Source: Gemmatimonadota bacterium (GTDB lineage Bacteria; Gemmatimonadota; Gemmatimonadetes; Gemmatimonadales; Gemmatimonadaceae). From it: a stretch of DNA of 5,156 nucleotides. The stretch's first letter is position 1. Each line of letters begins with the position of its first letter. The position numbers were made by a program, and so were the translations under genes. The notes under the pieces were generated by a model, which worked only from the letters and a program-made list of their open reading frames with translations, searched no databases and was not told the DNA's origin. Below, one piece after another: positions 1 to 5,099 of the stretch. The stretch is taken from assembly GCA_003142495.1 (NCBI GenBank), contig PLMM01000070.1, forward strand, positions 1 through 5,156, given 5' to 3'.

Positions 1-734
1 GCCGTCGCCGTGCGCTCGCTCGAGTGCGCGGTGAGCGTAACCGGGAGCGAGACGCCGGCGAGCTCCGTGTACGCGTTCGGCTCCGCGGTGAGCGGCGTGA
101 GCGCGGGATACGTCTTGTTGATGGTGTGGCCGAGCTTGCGCGCGACCTGCAGACCCAGCCCGTCGCTCCCCGTCTTCGGAACGGAGAGGCCGCCGCTCGC
201 GACGATCACCGCGTCGACATCGAGCGGCTCTGCGCCGGCGATCGTGACGCGCCATCGGTCGTGCTCGAGCGGCTGCACGCCGTCCGCGTGCACGTTGACG
301 AGCAGCCGTGCGCCGTGTCGCGCGGCGAGCGCGAGCAGCCCGTCCCGCACGTCGCGCGCGCGGTTGGACGCAGGGAACAGCTTCGCTGATTCGACCTCCT
401 CCACGAGCGCGAGGCCGAGCTCGTCGTCGAAGAAGCGGATCTGTTCGGCGAGCGGCCAGGAGCGTACGATCTTGCGCAGCGTGTTCGGCGACGAATCCGT
501 GATGAATCGTGTCTCGTCCAGGCGGGAGGGGAGGATGTTGCAGCGCCCGCCGCCGCTGATGAGGATCTTTCGTCCGCCATCGGCGGTGCGCTCGAGCAGC
601 AGTACTTGAGCGCCCGCACGCGCGGCGAAGATGGCCGCCATGGTGCCGGCTGCTCCCGCGCCGATCACCGCGATGCGGCGCTGCGGGGAAGCGTCGACGG
701 CGGAACTCTCGTGTAAGGCGGTCGTAGAAGGCAC
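1..734 (-). CDS. BaiN/RdsA (YhiN/HI0933)-family NAD(P)/FAD-dependent oxidoreductase, N-terminal part
   Basis: This is a flavoprotein of the HI0933/YhiN family, which binds FAD through a two-dinucleotide-binding-domain fold. Characterised relatives act as NAD(P)H-dependent reductases; the substrate here cannot be told. Read on the minus strand, about 244 codons are present and the C-terminal part lies beyond base 1. Visible motifs, numbered from the GTG start, are the Rossmann glycine motif IGAGAAG (24-30), the acidic end of the second strand LLLE (45-48), and the family signature ISGGGRCN (59-66). Further on come the second nucleotide-site motif VIVASGGLSVPKTGSDG, then GHTI, PALTPL and LAGVSLPV. 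The start is GTG at 734-732. It is the only ATG/GTG/TTG in frame between about 840 and the glycine motif, and it has no Shine-Dalgarno site. It is divergent from the small membrane-protein gene at 839. Family assignment is firm; the exact reaction is unknown. Confidence 0.92.
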   Translation of the reverse strand, partial: MPSTTALHESSAVDASPQRRIAVIGAGAAGTMAAIFAARAGAQVLLLERTADGGRKILISGGGRCNILPSRLDETRFITDSSPNTLRKIVRSWPLAEQIRFFDDELGLALVEEVESAKLFPASNRARDVRDGLLALAARHGARLLVNVHADGVQPLEHDRWRVTIAGAEPLDVDAVIVASGGLSVPKTGSDGLGLQVARKLGHTINKTYPALTPLTAEPNAYTELAGVSLPVTLTAHSSERTAT

Positions 735-740
735 GGAGGG

Positions 741-746
741 ATGATA
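741..746 (-). promoter_or_regulatory. candidate -10 element (TATCAT) for a leaderless flavoprotein mRNA
   Basis: On the minus strand TATCAT matches the sigma-70 -10 consensus TATAAT at 5 of 6 positions. It sits exactly 6 nt upstream of the GTG start at 734, so transcription would begin at or next to the start codon. This would explain the missing ribosome-binding site. No convincing -35 is seen 17 nt upstream. The overlapping plus-strand bases 743-748 (GATAAT) could equally be a -10 for the rightward small genes. A short match like this can occur by chance. Confidence 0.28.
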
Positions 747-838
747 ATCGGTGGCGAGCGCCTCTCCGGCCCGCGCAGGGAAACTTCCTCCGCCTTCGGC
801 GCGTAGGGATCGGTGTCCTCCCTGGAGTCGATCACACC

Positions 839-1042
839 ATGTTAGTTGCCCTCCTGCGCCTGTTCGCGCTTCGGCCGCTGCTCACGCTCGTCATCTTCGG
901 CATCCCGCTCTTCGTGCTCATCGCGGTCGGGCTGTTCGCGATTCTCGCGTTCAAGCTGATCGTTTTCGTCGTCCTGCCGATCGTCGCGGTCGTCTGGCTG
1001 GTACGCCGCCTCTCGCGCGCCGGCGACTCGCCCGCGCTCTGA
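839..1042 (+). CDS. small two-helix membrane protein, function unknown
   Basis: This is a 67-residue, very hydrophobic protein that I do not recognise. Residues about 14-37 and 40-55 form two probable transmembrane helices, separated only by Lys39, so the protein would be a tight hairpin in the inner membrane. Arg7 and Arg12 before the first helix and Arg56, Arg57 and Arg60 after the second suggest that both ends face the cytoplasm by the positive-inside rule. Pro23 and Pro47 lie inside the helices. The ATG at 839 follows GGAG at 824-827 with an 11-nt gap, which is long but usable. It lies 59 nt upstream of the zinc-ribbon gene on the same strand, so co-transcription is possible. The continuous hydrophobicity and the ribosome-binding site argue for a real gene. 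Its small size and lack of a recognised family keep the confidence moderate. Confidence 0.65.
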   Translation: MLVALLRLFALRPLLTLVIFGIPLFVLIAVGLFAILAFKLIVFVVLPIVAVVWLVRRLSRAGDSPAL

Positions 1043-1101
1043 GCGCCTCGCATTCGCTAGCTTTCCGGCACCCAGCTCGATCCCGCGCCGGAGACAATGT
1101 C

Positions 1102-1281
1102 ATGCAAGCGAAGAAAGCAGAAGCGCTCCGCACCGAGTGGGGCGATCGCTCGTGCGAGCATCCCGCGCTCGCGAAGGAGTACGCGGAGGGAAAGCGCACG
1201 GGCGACTACGTGTGCACGCAGTGCGGCGCCAAGGTGACCTTTCGGCAGCGGGCCGAGATTCTCGCGTCGCGCCGCGCCTAG
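1102..1281 (+). CDS. 59-residue putative zinc-ribbon protein
   Basis: This is a very small soluble protein with four likely metal ligands: Cys18 and His20 in the segment SCEHP, and Cys38 and Cys41 in YVCTQCG. The Cys-x-His plus Cys-x2-Cys spacing suggests one structural zinc in a ribbon-like fold. The segment GKRTGDYVCTQCG resembles small uncharacterised bacterial proteins with a W-G, C-x-H, TGDYVC-x2-CG pattern, recalled from general knowledge and not searched. Its role is unknown; single zinc ribbons often bind nucleic acid or protein. The ATG at 1102 is preceded by GGAG at 1090-1093 with an 8-nt gap, which fixes this start. The same frame stays open upstream to about 751, but that stretch overlaps the membrane-protein gene and has low-complexity content, so it is not included. 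The stop TAG directly abuts the ATG of the next gene, so the two are almost certainly co-transcribed. Confidence 0.8.
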   Translation: MQAKKAEALRTEWGDRSCEHPALAKEYAEGKRTGDYVCTQCGAKVTFRQRAEILASRRA

Positions 1282-1617
1282 ATGATCCCGCCGCCCGCGC
1301 CCGCCGAATCAAATGCGAGCTCCACGACGCCAGCTGCCGCGACCTTCCTGGTTCGCGGCATCTTCGTTCTGGGCACGCGCTCGCTGTTCATCGTGCGCGG
1401 CACCGTCACGAGCGGCACGGTGCGCGCGAAGCAGCGCGTGATCGGGTTGCCGGGAATGGACGGAGCGGTGCAGAGCGTCGAGGCGAAGTTGCTCGACATC
1501 AACGGCGGCGCCGCGCAGAGCGCGCTCACCTTTCACTACGGGAAGCAGGCCGAGCTCGCGCGGTGGAGGGCACTGGTGACTGAGGGCTCGGTCCTTACGC
1601 TTGGCGCGCCCGGCTGA
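1282..1617 (+). CDS. small EF-Tu domain 2-like beta-barrel protein
   Basis: This is a 111-residue protein. The first 20 or so residues are a Pro/Ala/Ser/Thr-rich, probably disordered leader. From Phe22 the pattern FLVRGIFVLG, then LFIVRGTVTSGTVRAKQRV, resembles the alternating strands of the second domain of translational GTPases (EF-Tu, IF2), where a conserved glycine-rich turn is followed by 'G-x-V-x-x-G-x-V'. The tail (LVTEGSVLTLG) could be the closing strand. There is no GTPase domain, so it is a free-standing barrel rather than an elongation factor. Its role is unknown; the similarity is read by eye and is moderate. The ATG at 1282 follows the previous stop with no gap and no clear Shine-Dalgarno site, suggesting translational coupling to the zinc-ribbon gene. 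It ends at TGA 1615-1617, tail-to-tail with the histidine kinase gene and with no terminator between them. Confidence 0.75.
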   Translation: MIPPPAPAESNASSTTPAAATFLVRGIFVLGTRSLFIVRGTVTSGTVRAKQRVIGLPGMDGAVQSVEAKLLDINGGAAQSALTFHYGKQAELARWRALVTEGSVLTLGAPG

Positions 1618-4413
1618 TCACTGCGCGAGTCGCGGCTGAGCTCGCGCGAGCTGCAGCATACTGAGGCTGGTTCGTTCGCCATCGAGCACCTCGCGCACGC
1701 GCGACGCGAGTCTCGTCGGCGTGAAGGGCTTCTCGAGAAAGGAGTAGCGCTCGCTCGCGATTCCGCGACGCGCCGCCTCATCGCGCGTGTACCCAGACAT
1801 CAACAGTACCTGAATGTCGGGGAAGGTCGAGCCGATGCGCTCCGCGAGCTCGGCGCCGCTCATCTCGGGCATCACCATGTCCGTCACCACGAGATCGATG
1901 CGCCCCAGGTGGTGCGCGCAGATCTGTAGCGCGGCGAGGCCATTGACTGCCTCCAGCACGACGTAGCCGCGCTCGAGCAGAGCGCGACAGGCGACGATGC
2001 GGAGCGCGACGTCGTCTTCGACGATCAGAACGGTTTCGCCTCCGCTCTTCGGAAGCACATCCGTGGCGCTCTCGTCGTCCGACAGTCGATCGGGCACGGA
2101 GTCGACTCGCGGCAGGTAGATCTTGAAGATCGTGCCGTGATCGGGCTCGCTGTACATAGCGAGATGCCCGCCGCTCTGCTTCACGATGCCATAGACGGTG
2201 GACAGTCCGAGCCCGGTTCCCAGATGCGCGGGCTTGGTGGTGAAGAACGGCTCGAAGACGCGTGTCTGCACGTCCAGCGACATCCCGGCGCCGTTGTCGC
2301 TGACGGCAATCATCACGTAGGGGCCGGCCTCGATCGGCGCCTCGTTGGCGCGCAGCTGATAGCTCGTCTCGAAGTTGACATTCGCCGTCTCGATCGAGAG
2401 GCTACCGCCGTTCGGCATGGCGTCTCGCGCATTGACGACGAGATTCATGACGATCTGTTCGATCTGCCCGGGATCGGCGGCTACGGATCCGAGCGCTGGA
2501 TCGAGCGTGAGCACGATGTCGATGTCCTCGCGGAGCAGGCGGCGCAGCATCTGCTGGAGATCGCCGATCACCTGATTGAGATCGAGGATGTGCGGCTTGA
2601 GCACCTGTTGGCGGCTGAACGCGAGCAGCTGTTTCGTGAGGAGCGCGGCGCGCTCGGCGGCACGCCTGATCTCGCGGACATCGCCGAGGGCGGTGGAGCT
2701 TTCGTCCATCTCGGCGGCGAGCATCTGGCTGTAGCTGATGATGACGGTGAGCAGATTGTTGAAGTCGTGCGCGACGCCGCCCGCGAGCTGCCCGACCGCC
2801 TCCATCTTCTGCGCCTGCCGCAGCTGGGATTCGAGGCGCTTGTTCTCGGTCACGTCGGAGTAGATGCCGACGTAGCCGGTGATCTCCCCATCGGCGTCGT
2901 GCAGCGCGCCCTGCGACACGAGGATATCGCGCAGCGTTCCGTCGATTCGCAGGCGCTGCGTCTCGTGGTTCGTGATCACTTCGCCCGCGTGCAGGCGCGC
3001 GAGCAGCGTAATCAGCTCTGGCCGCTTTTCCTCGGGAATGATGGTGTGGATCGACTGTCCGACGGCGTCATCGGCGCTCCAGCCGAACTGCAGGGCCGCG
3101 GCACGATTCCATTTGGTGATCGTGAGGTCCGGCGCGAGGAGCACGATTCCCAGTGGCGAGTCGTCGACGACCGCGCGCAGCAGCGCATTGCTCTTGCTCA
3201 GCGCGACCTCGGCGAGCTTGCGCGCGGTGACGTCGAGCGCAAGGACGATTCGCGCACGCTGGCCTTCAAAAATCACGCTGTGCGTGACGATATCGACGTC
3301 GATGAGACTTCCGTTCTTGCGACGGTGGCGCCACCCCGGGCTTCGATTGAGCTTATCCGGGTGCCGCTCGCTTTGCCTCAGAATTTCTGCGTCCTCCGGA
3401 GTGCGAATGTCCTCGAGGCCCATCCCCAGAAATTCGGCGACGCTGTAGCCATAGTGCTCGACCGCCGAGGTGTTCACCGCGAGGAAGTGGAGCGAGCGCT
3501 CGTCGTACACCCACATCGGCACCGGATTCCGATCGAAGAGGAGCCGGTACTGTTCCTCGAGGATTCTTGCGGCGTCGCGCGACTCTTCCGCCTCCGCGGT
3601 CGCCTCGCTCAGCTCGTGATTGGCAAGCTCGAGATCGGCGGTGAGCGCTTCCTGCTCCATTGCGGATTCGGTGAGCTCGTGATTGGCGATCTCGAGATCG
3701 GCGGTGATCGTCTGCTGTTCGGCCGCCTGCTCCTCGAGCAGGACGGCCTGCTCCCTGAACAGTGCCTGCTGGTTGAGCATGCGCGTGGCGTAGTCGAGCA
3801 GCCCGCGTCGCATGCGCACGAGCGCGAACAGGACGAAGAGGGCCTCGATCGCGATGACGATGACTTGCGCCCACGCCCACATCGCGATGCGTCGGGCGCG
3901 TTGCGTGAACAGCGCTTCCTCGTTGCGCTCGAACGTCGCGAATTGCAGGACTACGTTCGAGAACTCGGGAGCGCCGGCCTTTTTCTCCTGCGCCAAACGC
4001 GCGCGCGCGCGTGCATCGCTCGTGCGGAGCATGGGATCGACGTAACTGCGATTCCATTCGGCGATGGATGCGGAGATCAGGCGGAGCTGGGCCTGTTGCG
4101 CGGGATTGTCGACCGTGAGACGGGTGAGCGAATCGATCCCACGCTCGAGCGCGGGGCGCGCCGTACGCTCGAGTGCGAGCATCGCGCTATCGTCGCTGAT
4201 CAGAGAGCGATTGATGCTCAGCTGTCTGTCGTGCGCGAGATTCAGCGTGCTCGCCGCCGTCAGCTCAACCGTTCGCGTGTGCACGACCCATGCAGCCGCG
4301 CGGCGGCCAAGGCCGGTCAACACGATCATCGTGATTGCCAGCGCGATCATCGATTCGATCGCGCCTGCGGCAAGACGTCTGATGAGTTGGACGAGGCGTT
4401 GTGAGTCGGGCAT
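1618..4413 (-). CDS. membrane hybrid sensor histidine kinase (CHASE3-like, PAS-PAS-HisKA-HATPase-REC)
   Basis: This 931-residue protein senses an unknown envelope signal, autophosphorylates on histidine and passes phosphate to its own receiver. Domains in order, numbered from the ATG at 4413: TM1 about 18-36; a helical periplasmic region about 37-177 with CHASE3-like features (VHT near 44-46, VDNPAQQAQL at 101-110); TM2 about 178-199; coiled coil about 205-290; PAS1 about 283-400; PAS2 about 408-525. The kinase core has H-box His549 (VAHDFNN), N-box Asn657 and Asn661, G1 DNGAG (706-710), F-box FEPFFTTK (720-727) and G2 GTGLGLS (732-738). The receiver has acidic pocket Glu799/Asp800/Asp801, phospho-acceptor Asp845 (VVTDMVMPEMSG), Ser873 and Lys895 (EKPF). 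Every catalytic residue expected is present. A GTG at 4437 would add 8 residues; neither start has a clear ribosome-binding site, and I prefer the ATG. No HAMP domain or partner response regulator is seen nearby, so its output is unknown. Confidence 0.95.
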   Translation of the reverse strand: MPDSQRLVQLIRRLAAGAIESMIALAITMIVLTGLGRRAAAWVVHTRTVELTAASTLNLAHDRQLSINRSLISDDSAMLALERTARPALERGIDSLTRLTVDNPAQQAQLRLISASIAEWNRSYVDPMLRTSDARARARLAQEKKAGAPEFSNVVLQFATFERNEEALFTQRARRIAMWAWAQVIVIAIEALFVLFALVRMRRGLLDYATRMLNQQALFREQAVLLEEQAAEQQTITADLEIANHELTESAMEQEALTADLELANHELSEATAEAEESRDAARILEEQYRLLFDRNPVPMWVYDERSLHFLAVNTSAVEHYGYSVAEFLGMGLEDIRTPEDAEILRQSERHPDKLNRSPGWRHRRKNGSLIDVDIVTHSVIFEGQRARIVLALDVTARKLAEVALSKSNALLRAVVDDSPLGIVLLAPDLTITKWNRAAALQFGWSADDAVGQSIHTIIPEEKRPELITLLARLHAGEVITNHETQRLRIDGTLRDILVSQGALHDADGEITGYVGIYSDVTENKRLESQLRQAQKMEAVGQLAGGVAHDFNNLLTVIISYSQMLAAEMDESSTALGDVREIRRAAERAALLTKQLLAFSRQQVLKPHILDLNQVIGDLQQMLRRLLREDIDIVLTLDPALGSVAADPGQIEQIVMNLVVNARDAMPNGGSLSIETANVNFETSYQLRANEAPIEAGPYVMIAVSDNGAGMSLDVQTRVFEPFFTTKPAHLGTGLGLSTVYGIVKQSGGHLAMYSEPDHGTIFKIYLPRVDSVPDRLSDDESATDVLPKSGGETVLIVEDDVALRIVACRALLERGYVVLEAVNGLAALQICAHHLGRIDLVVTDMVMPEMSGAELAERIGSTFPDIQVLLMSGYTRDEAARRGIASERYSFLEKPFTPTRLASRVREVLDGERTSLSMLQLARAQPRLAQ
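3580..3705 (-). repeat. in-frame 63-bp tandem duplication in the kinase coiled coil
   Basis: Two adjacent 21-residue units (residues 237-257 and 258-278 of the kinase) begin TADLEIANHELTES and TADLELANHELSEA. At the DNA level the core blocks at 3611-3647 and 3674-3710 are offset by exactly 63 bp and match at about 34 of 37 bases. Twenty-one residues is three heptads, so the duplication lengthens the signalling helix between TM2 and PAS1 without shifting its heptad register. Confidence 0.85.
3998..4011. repeat. (CG)7 dinucleotide run
   Basis: Fourteen bases of uninterrupted CG alternate within the kinase gene, encoding the Ala-Arg-Ala-Arg-Ala-Arg stretch near residues 134-139 of the periplasmic region. 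It is an alternating purine-pyrimidine tract that could slip during replication and shift the frame. In a GC-rich genome a short run like this may be coincidental. Confidence 0.6.
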
Positions 4414-4601
4414 ATGCGCCGATTGAGTTGCACGCACGGAGCGACAATGTGCATCGTGCCCGTCCGTATTACACTAGTGTCGGGGGCGGCTCGTCGAGAA
4501 AGGCGTTTATTAGCGGGATATAAGTGTATAAATCGATCCCATCGACGATTTGTGAGACGGTGTTCTTCCGACAGGCAGGGCCATTCACGGAGCGCGACCC
4601 G
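4414..4601. promoter_or_regulatory. divergent intergenic control region between kinase and FHA genes
   Basis: This 188-bp spacer separates two genes transcribed away from each other, so it should hold both promoters. It contains an AT-richer patch (about 4504-4533) that stands out from its surroundings. Rightward -10 candidates are TATAAG (4519-4524) and TATAAA (4527-4532); no good -35 is seen for either. A leftward candidate is TAATAC (read 4471-4466), with a poor -35. A perfect 10-bp palindrome ACACTAGTGT lies at 4471-4480. A nested inverted repeat lies at 4530-4551, with AAATCG/CGATTT arms and inner TCGAT-CCC-ATCGA. Being a promoter region follows from the gene arrangement; the individual elements are tentative. 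Confidence 0.5.
4589..4592 (+). promoter_or_regulatory. Shine-Dalgarno site that sets the FHA start
   Basis: GGAG lies 9 nt upstream of the ATG at 4602. An in-frame GTG at 4524 would add 26 residues with no family resemblance, has no such site, and sits inside the AT-rich promoter patch. The ATG at 4602 is therefore preferred. Confidence 0.65.
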
Positions 4602-4967
4602 ATGGCGAACATCATGTTCCGGCACATCACCGGGTCGCGCGCCACGGAAGTCGACGTGGTCGAGCTTGGCGAGCATCGCGAGCTGATTTTGGGGCGCGCG
4701 GCGAGTGCGGCCGTCCGCTTCGATCCGCTGAACGATCGCGAGGTGGGGCGTCATCACGCGCGCATCTCGTGGTCGGATGCGACGCCGCTGATCTTCGAGA
4801 TTGTCGACCTCAAGAGCCGGAATGGTACGTTCGTGAACGGCCGGCTCATTACGACGCCGATGCGGCTCAACGTCGGCGATGTGATTCAGCTGGGGAGGCA
4901 GGGGCCGGAGGTGGAGGTGCGCTGGGAGCTCGCTCCCAAGACGTCGGTGCTCACGCTGATCGGCTGA
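4602..4967 (+). CDS. stand-alone FHA-domain protein
   Basis: This 121-residue cytoplasmic protein is made almost entirely of one forkhead-associated domain, a module that binds phosphothreonine peptides, usually products of Ser/Thr kinases. The domain runs from about residue 27 to 107. Visible motifs are LGR with Gly31-Arg32, the RHHARI segment with His52, and LKSRNGTFVNG with Asn74-Gly75, followed by VGDVIQLG. The usual 'S-R-x-H' reads Gly49-Arg50-His51-His52, so the serine that normally contacts the phosphate is replaced by glycine while the neighbouring Arg32, His52 and Asn74 are kept. A short tail (residues 108-121) carries no other domain. It is divergent from the hybrid histidine kinase and is followed 27 nt later by a hairpin that may also end its transcript. 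No Ser/Thr kinase or phosphatase is seen beside it, so its partner is unknown. Confidence 0.92.
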   Translation: MANIMFRHITGSRATEVDVVELGEHRELILGRAASAAVRFDPLNDREVGRHHARISWSDATPLIFEIVDLKSRNGTFVNGRLITTPMRLNVGDVIQLGRQGPEVEVRWELAPKTSVLTLIG

Positions 4968-4990
4968 CGGCGCGATCGCACGCCTTCAGC

Positions 4991-5028
4991 AAAACGGCCC
5001 CAGCTTCGACGAGTCGAGGCTGGAGCCG
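4991..5028 (-). terminator. Rho-independent terminator of the tRNA-Pro transcript, possibly bidirectional
   Basis: Bases 4995-5028 form a stem of 15 positions (14 pairs, including one G-T, plus one C-A mismatch at 4999/5024) closed by a four-base loop (5010-5013). On the minus strand the hairpin is followed at once by TTTT (4994-4991), the classic intrinsic-terminator layout, about 71 nt after the tRNA 3' end. On the plus strand the hairpin begins 27 nt after the FHA stop codon but lacks a T-run, so it would terminate that gene weakly or act only as a 3' stabilising structure. Confidence 0.8.
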
Positions 5029-5099
5029 CAAGAACATTTGCTACCGCCGTCTGCAGCGGCTGAACCGATCGCATTAGTCCGCAGCTGAGCGGTCTAACA

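Noticed and set aside
10..609. A 199-codon plus-strand open frame over the flavoprotein gene.
   Set aside because: The minus strand encodes clear FAD-family motifs throughout. The plus frame is Ser/Arg/Ala-rich low-complexity sequence.
206..619. A 137-codon minus-strand open frame in another frame of the flavoprotein gene.
   Set aside because: The adjacent minus frame carries the conserved GAGAAG and SGGGRCN motifs without interruption; no frameshift is needed.
791..801. A small hairpin, CGCC-TTC-GGCG, in the first divergent spacer.
   Set aside because: A four-base stem is expected often by chance at this GC content, and it has no T-run or link to a start codon.
751..1101. An upstream extension of the zinc-ribbon frame to GTG at 751.
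   Set aside because: It overlaps the membrane-protein gene, is Arg/Ala/Ser-rich, and the ATG at 1102 has a well-placed GGAG.
1043..1101. A weak stem CCGGC/GCCGG between the membrane-protein and zinc-ribbon genes as a terminator.
   Set aside because: It has only five pairs, a 17-nt loop and no T-run; the spacer is more likely an ordinary within-operon gap.
2137..4404. A 755-codon open frame on the plus strand, antisense to the hybrid kinase.
   Set aside because: It lies opposite a gene with all kinase motifs intact. Its translation is rich in Arg, Asp, Glu, His and Leu with no recognisable domain, as expected for the mirror frame of a GC-rich gene.
4414..4437. An alternative kinase start at GTG 4437, adding 8 residues.
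   Set aside because: It is not excluded, but neither start has a Shine-Dalgarno site; ATG is the more usual codon and the first membrane helix is well placed from it.
4524..4601. A longer FHA protein starting at GTG 4524.
   Set aside because: There is no ribosome-binding site, the segment falls in the AT-rich promoter patch, and FHA similarity begins only after the ATG at 4602.
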